Positions 1-10,761 of a stretch of 64,000 bases of DNA are shown in pieces; position 1 is the first letter of the stretch, and the number at the start of each line of letters is the position of its first letter. The notes beneath the pieces are model-generated. The model had not been told where the DNA came from. It saw nothing but the letters and a program-made list of their open reading frames with translations, and made no database searches. The position numbers and the translations under genes are program-made. Source of the stretch: Chlorocebus sabaeus (Eukaryota > Chordata > Mammalia > Primates > Cercopithecidae); NCBI RefSeq assembly GCF_047675955.1, contig NC_132910.1:89678923-89742922 (forward strand). Direction: 5' to 3'.

Positions 1-440
1 ACCCTCCAGCAGGATGCAGTGCAAACTTGCCCAGATGTCTTGAAAACAACGTATGTGATTTATTTCCCCAATCAGAATTGAAAGGAAAATATAATATGGT
101 AACATTGTTTTTCAGTTGGGATTGCTGGTGGCTAACAAAACACTGTAAGCCATGTGTAACTGCACGTTTATGAAGAACCTGCTGCATGCTGGAGGAAGAA
201 TTGGAAGCCACAGGCCGTGTCCTCCTGTTGCCAAGACCTAGAAGTTAAATAAAGAAGAGACTTTTATAGGAAATGTAACAGATTCCCCAATAAAAGTAAG
301 TATAGGCTACTGTGGGAACGTATAAGGAGTCCATGAAACTGGGACCCAAGGGGGACACGGGAGAACTTGCCGGAGGAAGTGACATCTGATCAGAGATACC
401 ATGATTAAGCAGGTGCTGGCCTAATATAAAAGGAGGGTCA
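1..440. other. No recognised gene or repeat
   Basis: This AT-rich stretch gives only short reading frames without family resemblance. I see no splice-flanked coding block and cannot assign it to a repeat family. Confidence 0.4.
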
Positions 441-446
441 TTTCTT

Positions 447-890
447 AGATTGCTGCAACAAATTACCACAGGCTTGATCAATAAAAGCAGCAGGAACTAG
501 AGAGAATTCTGGAGAGAATTCTCCAGGTTGTGAAGGGCAAAGTCTGAAATCAGCACCACCAAGCCCCAAGATGTCAGGGTTGTGTTCCCTCTGGCGGTTT
601 TCAGGATGTCTCTTCCTTGCCTCTTTCAGCTTCTGGGGATTGCTGGCATTCCTTGGTCATGTCACTCCAGTCTTTGCCTCCACATTCACATTGCCCTCTC
701 CTCTGTGTAGGTCAAGTCTCCCTCTGCCTCCCTCATTAAAGGACACTTAGGATTACACTTAGCATCCCCAGATAATCCAGGATAATCTCTCCATATCAAG
801 ATGTTTAACTTAATCCTATGTCAAAAGATTCTTAACTTTTTTTCCATAGAATGTAACATCGCTTGTTCAGGAATTAGGACATGGCTATTT
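447..890 (-). repeat. Old LTR-type repeat, MaLR/MLT1-like
   Basis: The plus strand starts with 'attgctgcaacaaattacca' and continues through a block resembling the reverse complement of a MaLR-like LTR, including 'cccagataatccaggataat' near 768. It is heavily diverged, and the subfamily and exact ends are uncertain. It could be another ERVL-class LTR. Confidence 0.45.
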
Positions 891-1435
891 TGAGAGGGGG
901 GTGTCACTTTTCCACCTGCCAAGGAAGGGACGTGGAGGGGCATTCTAGAAAGTAAAAGAGGTGTGCACAAAGGCTCAGAAATGTGAGAGAGGGATGGGGA
1001 ATTGGGGGAGAGTAGGGAGTTTAATATGGCTTGGGTGTTGGTTGCAAGAGTGGAGAGAAAGAAAGCTGGAGAGGTAAGAAGCATCTACAATATAAAAGGT
1101 TTTATGGTTTATTCTCCTGCAATCTGAAGGAGAAATGCCCAAGAAAACAACACTGCCTGAACAGCCCTGTGCCTCACTGAGCATTAGAAACTGCTCTGGG
1201 GACATGGACTGAGCAAGAGAACAGGTTGCAAGGATTAGTGTTGTCATGCATCATAGGAGTACATGGGCCTCTTCTGCAGGGAACCACATGCACCCCAGGG
1301 GACTGGGTCCCTTTGGGGGAGCTTAAAAATAAGAGTTAACTGCTAAACCCCAGCTGCTTCTCACCAGAGCCCCTCAGCCATTCTTCTCTGAAACATTTCA
1401 AGGTGGAATTTGTAGTTCAGGTAACGTAGCTTATG
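891..1435. other. No recognised gene or repeat
   Basis: Short ORFs on both strands overlap one another here without homology or codon-bias signals. No repeat family was recognised by eye. Confidence 0.4.
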
Positions 1436-1511
1436 CAAGCTGTATTTCTTTCTTTTTTTATTTCTTTCTTTTTTTTTTGAAACTACACATCTTTGGATAT
1501 GTTTCTTTTTT

Positions 1512-1646
1512 CTTTTTTTAATTATTATACTTTAAGATCTAGGGTACATGTGCACAACGTGCAGGTTTATTACATATGTATACATGTGCCATGTTGGTGT
1601 GCTGTACCCATCAACTCGTCATTTACATTAGGTATATCTCCTAATT
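1512..1646 (-). mobile_element. L1PA-type LINE-1 3' end, 5'-truncated
   Basis: Only the last ~130 bp of a primate L1 3' UTR remains, read on the minus strand ('gggtacatgtgcacaacgtg' on plus). The T-rich block at 1450-1515 is the poly(A) tail in reverse. Flanks near 1434 ('gcaagctgtatttct') and 1648 ('gtaagccgtatttct') look like a slightly diverged target-site duplication, so this was a target-primed insertion. Confidence 0.8.
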
Positions 1647-1914
1647 GTAAGCCGTATTTCTCTAGGAACTCTTGTTCACAAATAAATATATAGATAGCTA
1701 GAGAAATATTTATCCCAAAAACTTCTTCATCCCGTCCAGTCACCACACCCACCAAAATCTCTCATTCTTCTGGTCAAGGAGCAGTGACTGAAGGGCACCT
1801 GCATCATCCTCCTTATTCCCTTATAGTTTGGGTTTCTTCAGGTGGAAGAAAGACACAGAGAGAAGGATAGAGAGAGATGGGGGAGGGAAGGACAGAGAGA
1901 CAGAAAAGGAGAAT

Positions 1915-2125
1915 ACATGAGTGAGTAAGTTCACTAAGTATTTACCAAACACCTATTGTGTGCCAGGCACTATTCAGATTATATAGAAAATAGCAGTAAG
2001 CAAGACACAGGGAATTCACATCCCAGAAGTTTCAGGTTGTCCTTCCTGTATCCTGCTCCATGCCTAGCACTGTGCTAAGCTCTTTGTACACATTATTTCT
2101 TTATACCCCACAGAAATGGAGATGA
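1915..2125. repeat. L2/MIR-type ancient repeat fragments
   Basis: Two neighbouring pieces carry the 'tgtgccaggcact' and 'tagcactgtgctaagc' signatures typical of ancient mammalian L2 and MIR elements. The first may be L2 and the second MIR. Both are short and diverged. Confidence 0.55.
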
Positions 2126-3780
2126 AACAAGAAGTCAGACAGAAGGATAGACCTACCCTCAAGATAGAGGTAGAAGTAGAAATGGAGAAGGCCTACCTGA
2201 AAATTATCTGGATGTTACCTTGCCTATAGAACTCAATTTCCTACAGCTATTTGTTTCAGACTCCAGGCTAGAATCAGATGGTTTTCCAGAAACCCCAGCC
2301 AAGTAAAGCAAAAGAGTTCCAAGGATAAATAAAGGGAAAAGTTCATAAGTTTGACCAGCACTTTTGGCCATGGTAAAGTAATATGGGCTTGGCTGGATAC
2401 TCCTGGTTATTTGTAGAGCAAGTGAACACTAAAACATGCTGCAATTGCAGATGGCTGGGCCAGATGATCTGTCACGGTCCCTTCCAACTCCATTTATTTT
2501 GTGATATTTTATTTTTGCCCTAGTACCTATCACAAGGGCTAATAAGTGAACCATTATTATGAAGGAGAAAAAAGCCCAGACAAAAATTTTACATAGATTT
2601 TGTAAAGTAAAATTAAACAATATGAAGGGAGAAAATACACTTTTTAAAGGAAGGAATAATTGCATTTCTAATTTGATGAAACCTAATCAACAAGAAGATC
2701 TTCTAGTCACTTGTGCGTAGGGAGATGGCTATGACTACAAAACCATAAAAGACCTGAGAGTTCATCAGAAGAGCCCCTCGCATTTTACAGAAAAGGCTAC
2801 TGTGGCCCAGAAAGGTGACGTGGCATGCCCAGGTCTTCTGACTCCTGTCCAAAGGTCTTTTATCCAAACCACTGTTCAAATCAGTTTAATATAGATTGTC
2901 TTCTCAATTAAGGAACTCCTAGAAAATTATAGTCCTAGTAAAAGTTAAAATAGATACATTTGATATGCTAATGTGTGTGATTTGTGCTTACAATTTTATA
3001 TATCAATTCATATAAAATTTAATGATTATCTATAGAGACAACTTCTCCTAACTCATAAGCTATACCAAGAAGCTGTTTAACTCTTTTACAACAAGTACAT
3101 AACAATGAAGTAAATGATGGCCTCAGTGGTACATTATGTTACGTCTTGTTTAAATAATTTCTAGAGAAACAACTTAAATCTAAAGCTTGGCTCACATCTG
3201 ATCTCCCCCTGAAATTATGAGGAATAATCTGGCAATGAAATATCCTAGCTAGAGACTTTTATTCATCTGCATAAACATAAGGAAAATATTTTATTTGAGG
3301 TACTATAGGACTCAAGTATTTTTTCCTAGGTTCCCTTGTTTTTAACAAGAATATGAGATTTTCAGGCAAGAAACATCTTCGTGGGTTTTGAGACTAAGAG
3401 AAGAACATCAAGATGTTGTTATCTAGAGCAAACAAAACAGCATAAACATGCCAGGTGAGAAACCAAGTCAATCAGTTGTTGATTATTCTCTTTCTTCCTG
3501 CTGTTGAGCAAAATAATACTTCAATCATCCCACTAAAATGTCAAACATCTTCCAAAACATAATTGGACAGAAAGATTCTATTGAGCCATGGTCCCCTCTC
3601 AATCTGATACAAAAAGTAGAAGGGAAGGCCAGCGATCAGCCTGTGGCAGATCCATTATTACCTCAACAGGAAGAGTCTGTCTTTATTTACGAAGAAAATC
3701 AATGCCCACAAGAGGTTTTTAGTGCTAGTTTTAGGAGAGAAAAGTCCATTATGATCATGATAAAATAACTTTGTGGTGAA
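2126..3780. other. Unassigned intergenic sequence
   Basis: No exon, RNA gene or repeat family was recognised. A 76-codon plus frame at 3538-3768 has no recognisable motif, signal peptide or partner exon and is regarded as chance. Confidence 0.4.
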
Positions 3781-3960
3781 TAGCATAAAGAAATTAACAT
3801 TTATTGAGTACTTACAATTAGTTCAGTACTTGAAGTACTTATTTAGTCCTCACGAAAATCTTTTAAGGTGCCCATCTGGCAAAAAAAAAAAAAAGAAAAG
3901 CTGTGAATAGAAAGTCAGGTCTCTCTTCCCCCAGGTTTATACCCCTGTATCACTTAGAGA
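3781..3960 (-). repeat. MIR SINE fragment
   Basis: The stretch beginning 'acatttattgagtactta' and continuing through 'tagtcctcacgaaaatc' follows the reverse complement of the MIR core. An A-run (3881-3894) replaces part of it. The fragment is old and has lost its ends. Confidence 0.6.
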
Positions 3961-5733
3961 TTTTTCTCATCAAACAGTCCAAAAGGAGCATTGGAATAAG
4001 TTTTTGAGGATATGAGGTGACCTTCTCCTTTCAATACAAGAAAAGAAATTTTGAATAAGGAAATCTGAAATTTCTATTGTTATAATTATGTGTTAATTTC
4101 AGAATTCTTTACCCAAGAATTCTGAGGATTTTGTAGTCATGAATCTACAGCAATCATTAAGGAAAATCCTAGATGATTTCTTTTGCCTCAGATTCTGTAG
4201 TCCTTGTAGAACGAAACTTTTGTTGTCTGAGAACACCAACATTTGTTCCCAGTTCTCTGCAGGGCATTAAAGTTAAAAAGAGTTGTATGAGTATGTTCTC
4301 TAAATGGATTTTCCTCAACAATCACTGAACACCTAACAAGACAACAAGAACTTGTGATGTATAAGAGATTCTAGCTGATGGAATGTCTGTGGACATCCAC
4401 ACATTCCGGATGTCCTGGAGGAAATTGTACGGTATCTGTCACAGGGTTTCCCATGCTATTTTAAACACTTGTGATGAGGAAGATTTTCTGCCAAATAGGA
4501 TGCACCCAAGGGAGACAAAAACTATTAAAGTTTTTGGTTGCTCTAAAAAATCCTATTTAGCATTACTTTAAAATAAGTTATTACTGAAAAGAGAAATAAC
4601 AACTTGGAAATCACAGTATATGTGTAAACCTATTTATGAAGTCATTTCAGAAAAGTTTTATAATAGATACTAACAGGCTAATTTGTGTGTGTGTGTGTGT
4701 GTGTGTGTTTCCTTATATAATTTTTTTACTGTATTCTGAATGTCAAGTTAATTAAAGACAGAAACTATACAATCCAAAATATCATCTCTGTGTGACTCCA
4801 GGTTAGGTGTTAGAGTTAGCCAAAAAAATAAAGGAACTTGTACCAAAAAATTGGAATGCAGAAGTAAAACTGTAGACATGGTTAAATTTGGTTATGGATG
4901 GAGGCAAAGGTGCCCTGGAGGTTCCCAACTGGCCTCCATTCCCTTCTGTCCTGTATCTAGCTCTCCTTCCTGACTAATGGCAAAGCTAGTCCACAGTGCC
5001 CCAGGCCCACAACAAGATGCTAAACCATGGACCCACAGAGGCCTCTCCATGTGCTCCCCTGTTGTGAGAGCTGGACATGGAAGCTCTGATTTGTCCACCC
5101 ATGCCAGGGCCTCAGACAGACTAAGGATGCTTCCCTGATTTTCTGACTTTCACGTTGAGATCTTCACTTCACTTCCCCAGTCCCTCTCACAGCTGTGTGA
5201 AGCACTAATTTTTATAATTTATTTATTCCACAATATGCATAGTGGTTCTGCATTTCCAAATGAATTTTGACTGATACAGTTGTACATATTACATACATTA
5301 CATACATACCTACATGTACCCATGCATTTATCCACATATACGTTATAAAATTCTTTACTAAATTCCTTATATATTACATGGTTCTTATAAATAGTTCCCT
5401 AAGTCATTTTCTATATCCTCAATACCTAGCACAGTATCTGATATAAAATATATATGTAGTATTTATTGAATGCAAAATGAATGGCAAGCTAATTTTTAGA
5501 TCACTGAAAAATATTCTTCTACCCAATGGAAGTTAATGCTCAGTAATTCTGGGAAATTATGCCAACATCAAAGAGTTCTTAAAAGTACAATTCAAATTTA
5601 ATTTATTATTATATACAGTGGGCTTATTAAAAGTAATATTCAGAGATAATAGATTCCAGACCTGCTCAACTATATTGTTTTTCTGCAATATCATGTCAGC
5701 TCTTTTCTCCCTAAAATCAGGAAATTTCAAGTA
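3961..5733. other. Unassigned sequence with minor repeats
   Basis: This holds the (GT)n tract at 4684-4708 and an L2/MIR-like tail around 5405-5485 ('tgcaaaatgaatgg' after an 'atacctagcacagtatctg' block). The block around 4880-5275 may be a decayed LTR, since it ends in 'gactgatacag', but I cannot assign it. No gene was seen. Confidence 0.35.
4684..4708. repeat. (GT)n microsatellite
   Basis: About 12 uninterrupted TG dinucleotides, a likely length-variable site. Confidence 0.9.
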
Positions 5734-6528
5734 TAGGCATACCTCATTGCATTATACATCACTTAATTGCACTTCACAGATAATGCATTTTTCATAAATT
5801 AAAGGAATGTAGCAACTCTGCATCAAGCAAATCCGTCAGCGCCATTTTTCCAACAGCATGTACTCACGTCGTGTCTCTGAGTCACATTTTAGTAATTTTG
5901 CAATACTTCAAACTTTTTCATTACTCTTATAACTGTTTTGGTGATCTGTGATCAGTGATATTTGATGCTGCTATTGTAATTATTTTGGGGGTGACACAAA
6001 CCATGCCCATATTAGACAGCAAATTTATTTGATAAATGTGTGTGTGCTGACTGCTCCACAGACTAAACCAGGATTCGTCCATTTCTCTTCCTCTCTTTGG
6101 GCCTCCTTATTTCCTGAGACACAACAATATTGAAATTAGTCCTATTAGTAACCCTGCAATGATAACTAAGAGGTCAAGTGGAAGGAAGAGTCCTGTGTCT
6201 CTCATTTTAAATCAAAAGCTAGAAATGACTAAACTTAAGAGGAAGACATGTTGAAAGCCATGATAGGCTGAAAGCTAGGCCTCTAGCACCAAATGGTAAG
6301 CCAAGTTGCGAATGCAAAAGAAGAGTTCTTAAAGAAAATTGAAAATGCTACTCCAGTGAACACATGAATAAGAAAACAAAATAGTTTTTATTGTTGATAG
6401 GGAGAATATTTAAGTGATCTGGATAGAAGCCATAACATTCTTGTAAGCCAAAGTCTAGTTTAAAGCAAGACCCTAACTCTCCTCAGTTCTATGAAGGCTG
6501 ATAGAGGTGAGGAAGATGCACAAGGATA

Positions 6529-6826
6529 GCTGGGCATGGTGGCTCATGCCTGTAATCCCAGAATTTTGGGAGGCCGAGGCAGGTGGATCACCTGAGGTCA
6601 GGTGTTCAAGACCAGGCTGGCCAATATGGTGAAACCCCATCTCTACTAAAAATGTAAAATTAGCTGAGCGTGGCAATGGGAGCCTATAATCCTAACTACC
6701 TGGGAGGCTGAAGTGGGACACTCTCTTGAACCCAGGAGGCAGAGATTGCAGTGAGCTTAGATGACGCCACTGCATTCCAGCCTGGGCAACAAAGTGAGAC
6801 TCTGTCTCAAAAAAAAAAAAAAAAAA
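6529..6826 (+). mobile_element. AluS-type SINE inside Tigger1
   Basis: Both Alu monomers are present, from 'gctgggcatggtggctcatg' to an A18 tail. Flanking duplications 'gaagatgcacaagg' (left) and 'gaaggtgcagaagg' (right) mark target-primed insertion into the transposase region. Its divergence suggests an AluS, not a young AluY. Confidence 0.9.
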
Positions 6827-7316
6827 GAAGGTGCAGAAGGAAAATGTGAAGCCAGTAGAGGCTGCCTCATAAGCTTAAGGAAGAAGCAATCTTTATAATG
6901 TGAAATTGCAAGATAAAGCAGCAAGTGCTGATGTAGAAGCTGTAACAAGCTATCCTGAAAATTTAGCTAAGATAATTGATGAAGGTGGCTACACTAAACA
7001 ACATGTTTTCGATGTAGACAAAACAGCCTTCTATTGGAAGAAGATATCATCTAGGACTTTCATAGCTAGCAAGATGTCAATGCCTGGCCTCAAAGAACAT
7101 GCTGACTGTCCTGTTAGGAACTAATGAAGCTGCTGATTTGAAGTTGAAGCCAATGCCCATTTACCATTTTGAAAATCTTAGGGCTCTTAAGAATTATGCA
7201 AAATTGACTCTGCCTTGGCTCTATAAAGTAAACAACAAAGTCTTGATTACAGCATGTCTGTTTCTAGATAGCTTACTAAATATTTTAAGCCTACTGTTGA
7301 GAACTACTGCTCAGGG

Positions 7317-7342
7317 AAAAAAAAAAAAAAAAAAAAAAAAAA
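7317..7342. repeat. A26 homopolymer in Tigger1
   Basis: An uninterrupted run of 26 A lies inside transposase-derived sequence. It is not the tail of a SINE, because Tigger1 sequence continues directly on both sides. It looks like expansion of a short internal A-run. Confidence 0.85.
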
Positions 7343-8453
7343 GATTGCTTTCAAAACATTTCTACTCATTGACAGTGCACCTTGTCACCCAAGAGCTCTG
7401 ATGTAGCTGTAGAAGGAGGTTAATGTTATTGTCATGCCTGTTAACACATCATGTATTCTGCAGTCCACAGATCAAGGAGTAATTTCAACTTTCAAGTCTT
7501 ATTATTTAAGAAGTACATTTTGTAAGACTATAGCTGCCATGGGTAGTGATTCTTCTGATGGATCTGAGCAAAGCAAATTGAAAACCTTCTGGAAAGTATT
7601 CACCATTCTAGATGTCATTAGAAATATTCAGATTCATAGGAGGAGGTCAAATTATCAATATTAATAAGAGTTTAAAAGAAGTTGATTCCAACCCTCATGG
7701 ATAATTTGAGGATTTCAATACTTCAGTGAAGGAAATAACTGTAGATGTGGTGCGAATAGCAAAATAACTAGAATTAGAAGTGAAGTCTAAAGATGTGACT
7801 GGATTGCTGCAACCTTATGATAAAACTTTAATGAAGGAAGAATTTCTTCTTATGAACGAGCAAAGAAAGTAGTTTCCTGAGGTGGAATCTCTTCCTGATG
7901 AAGATGCTTTGAACATTGTTGAAATAACAACAAAGGATTTAGAATATTACATAAATTTAGTTGATAAAGCAGTGGCAGGGTTTGAGAGGACTGATTTCAA
8001 TTTTGAAAGAAGTAACACTGTATCATGCTATCAGACATCACTGCATGCTACAGAGAAATCTTTCATAAAAGGAAAAGTTCATTGATGTTGCAAACTTTAT
8101 TGTTGTCTTATTTTAAGAAATTGCCACAGCCACCCTAGTCCTCAGCAACACACAACCTGAGCAGGAAGCAGCCATCAACATCAAGGCCAAACCCTCCACC
8201 AGGCGAAAGATTATGACTCCCTGAAGGCTCAAAGGATTCTTAGCATTTTTTAGCAACAAAATATTTTTAAATTAAGCTATGTATATTTTTTAGATATAAT
8301 GCTATTGCACACTTAATAGAGTACAGAATAGTGTAAACATAAGTTTTATATGCATTGGGAAACAAAAAAAATTCTGTGCCTTTCTTTATGGTAATAATCA
8401 CTTTATTGTGTTTGGTCTGTAACCAAACCCACACTGTCTTCAAGGTATGCCTG

Positions 8454-8701
8454 AATATAATTAATTGTTTAAGTGACACTCCACCACAATCCCATGTCTG
8501 TGTCATGCATCTAGGACTGTTATGTTGCATTCTACTATGTTTATCTTTTGACAATGGACCAAAAGGATGCCAGATACCTGTGGTTAGGAGTCTGCCTAGG
8601 TAAGAAAAATGTCTTCAAAGGGAAATAAGGGCTGGTGAGGCTAACTCATGGAGACTGGGGAAAAACCAATCCTGGCGCCTCCACTCTTGGTCCTGGAATT
8701 T
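8454..8701. other. Spacer between Tigger1 and Alu
   Basis: Short unassigned sequence. Its last bases supply the Alu target-site duplication ('gtcctggaattt'). Confidence 0.4.
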
Positions 8702-9023
8702 TATGTATTTATTGTTTGTTGTTGTTGTTGTTGTTTTGTTAAGATGGAGTTTTGCTCTTGTCACCCAGGCTGGAGTGCAGTGACATGATCTTGGCTCACT
8801 GCAACTTCCACCTCCTGAGTTCAAGCAATTCTTCTGCCTCAGCCTCCCAAGTAGCTGGGATTATAGGTGCCTGCCACCACGCCCAGCTAATTTTTGTATT
8901 TTTAGTAGAGATGGGGTTTCACCATGTTGTTCAGGCTGGTCTTGAACTCCTGACCTCAAATGATCCACCCGCCTCAGCCTCCCACACTGCTGGGATTACA
9001 GGCGTGAGCCACTGTGCCCAGCC
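8702..9023 (-). mobile_element. AluS-type SINE, antisense
   Basis: A full dimeric Alu on the minus strand. Its tail is a (gtt)n-like tract around 8714-8740 on plus. Duplications 'gtcctggaattt' before it and 'gtcttggaattt' after it flank the insertion. Confidence 0.9.
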
Positions 9024-10039
9024 AGTCTTGGAATTTGAAGGGAGCAGATGTCCCTCTAGTCATGGATAGTTAGGGCAGCTTCCACCACCTGGAAGAAGGC
9101 CAGGAGCTAAGAATGGTATGTATAATAGAACATAAGACAGTGGTCAAGTCATGTGTTGTAATTAAGATTATTTAATCTGTATCATCCCACATTGATGAGC
9201 ACTGGAGTAGTACCACAAAGGCAAAAGCTGTGGCTATTTCGCTCACCAATAAACTTCTAATCCTAACTCAATGCCTGGCATAAAGAAGCACCCCATAAAT
9301 GTTTGTTAAATGATGAGTTAAATAATTTTTTCCCATGGCATCACTCAAATCTTATTTAAGCAATATAACCTTGTCTAGTTGTGCCATGGAGACAAAGAAA
9401 AAGAATTTGAACTTAATTTTGGTCTAGAGCATTAAGGAACAACAGTATCTGCCTCCCACACTACAGCCCTGAAGCCAGTTAGAGTGACCAGCACAGCAGT
9501 CAGGAGCAACATACTCTCAAAAATAGATGAATTCATGGAGAAAAGGTGAGACTCCTATAGTCCAGTTATTTCTTCCACCAGAACATTCTGTTCTATGGTC
9601 AATTTTAAAGATTCTAATTTCTTTACTAATATAGGAAAGTCATTCATTAAGTATTTACTACATCAGTGTATTGAAAAAATACCACTCTTTTCTTTTATCT
9701 GCTGCAAATTCATCAAAACTATATGAAATGTGTACCTCCCCTCCTCAGAAGAATAGTCCAGCATTTAATTTATCCTCCCAGTATCTGGGTTTTCCTGGAC
9801 ATTAATAGACAGGAAGATCCCTTTTCACTGTGAGTATTGAAAAGGAGATATCAGGAACGGGCTCACTTTTGTAGACAATCCTTAAGTAGGCATTTTAGTT
9901 TCCAACAGTTGCTCAAAAATTCTCTAACTGGTAGCCCAAAGACATATTTTGTTTTGTTTGTTTGACATGTGTTCAGTGTTCTAAAAGTTGTGAATTAGCT
10001 ACAATGAAGATAAAACAATAGGATTGTCCAATGAGAGAA
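9024..10039. other. Unassigned sequence with L2/MIR trace
   Basis: Around 9240-9330 a block including 'aatgcctggcataaagaagc' and 'ataaatgtttgttaaatgat' resembles an L2/MIR 3' region. The rest shows no recognisable feature. Confidence 0.4.
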
Positions 10040-10695
10040 ATGGAGGTCAAATTCTTTTTTGTAATAAAAATTGTATATATTTAAGGTGTATGACATGAGG
10101 TTTGGTTTCTATATACACATATAGTGAACTGAATATTACAGTCAAGCTAATTTACATATACATTATTAGTAACTACAGTCCTCATGCTGTACATGAAATC
10201 TCTAGAACTTATTCACCCTGCATGAATGAAACTAGCATTTGACCCACATCTCCCATTTCCCCCTTTCCCTGGTAACCACCCTTCTCCTCTCTGCTTCTAA
10301 GAATTCAACTTTTTTATATTTCACATATAAGTGAGATCATGCAGACTTGTGTCTGTGGGCTTTTAATGTGCATTTCCCTGATGATTTATGATGTTAAGTA
10401 CCTTTTTATATACCAATTCACCATCTGTGTGTCTTCTTTAGAAAAATGTCTATTCAAGTCCTTTGCCCATCCTTTTAGCAAGCTTATTTGTTTTTTTGCT
10501 GCTGAGCTGTATGAGTTCCTTATATATTTTAGATACTAACCCCTTATCAGATAAATGGTTTGCAAATATTTTTCTCCCAACCTATAGGGTGCCTTTTCAT
10601 TTTGTTGATTATTTCCTTGGCTGTACAGAGCTTTTTACTTTAATGTAGTCCCACTTGTTTATTTTCACTTTTGTTACCTGCTTCTGTTCATTCCA
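10040..10695 (-). mobile_element. Old LINE-1 3' region, antisense
   Basis: This reads as the reverse complement of an L1M-age element: 3' UTR-like sequence at 10050-10330, then ORF2 C-terminal-like sequence ('aagtcctttgcccatccttt', 'atactaaccccttatcagat'). Frames are broken by substitutions. It pairs with the inverted fragment at 10702-10761. Confidence 0.8.
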
Positions 10696-10701
10696 ATAAT
10701 A

Positions 10702-10761
10702 GAAAACCCTAAAGATTCTATTAAAAACTATCAGAACTAATATATTTAGTAAAGTTGCAGG
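10702..10761 (+). mobile_element. LINE-1 ORF2 fragment in inverted orientation
   Basis: 'gaaaaccctaaagattctat' through 'tagtaaagttgcagga' matches old L1 ORF2 in sense orientation, directly after the antisense 3' part. A 5' inversion of this kind is the usual outcome of twin priming, although a later rearrangement is possible. Confidence 0.65.

Larger units (their letters stand above)
6155..8260 (+). pseudogene. Tigger1 transposase remnant
   Basis: This is the decayed pogo-family transposase of the surrounding element. A functional one would bind the terminal repeats and cut with a DDD catalytic core. Fragments are readable in several frames: 'FDVDKTAFYWKK' (near 7005) holds the first aspartate but has K where related copies have an acidic residue. 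A second-aspartate region near 7370 reads 'IDSAPCH'. The third lies in 'DQGVISTFKSYYLR' near 7465-7510. The frame is destroyed by an Alu at 6529-6826, by a 26-base A-run at 7317-7342, and by stops, including one soon after 7400. It cannot encode a working enzyme. Confidence 0.85.
5734..8453 (+). mobile_element. Tigger1 DNA transposon, near full length
   Basis: Terminal inverted repeats are visible: 'taggcatacctc' at the left end and its complement-like 'aaggtatgcctg' at the right end. A TA target dinucleotide precedes the left end. Subtracting the ~300-bp Alu at 6529-6826, the element is about 2.42 kb, the length of a complete Tigger1 (TcMar, pogo-like). Internal sequence follows Tigger1 throughout, including the transposase region. 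Tigger1 moved by cut-and-paste early in primate history and is now inactive. This copy has many substitutions and an expanded A-run. Confidence 0.92.

Noticed and set aside
7317..7342. Poly(A) tail of a processed pseudogene
   Set aside because: Tigger1 sequence continues on both sides with no target duplication or inserted gene.
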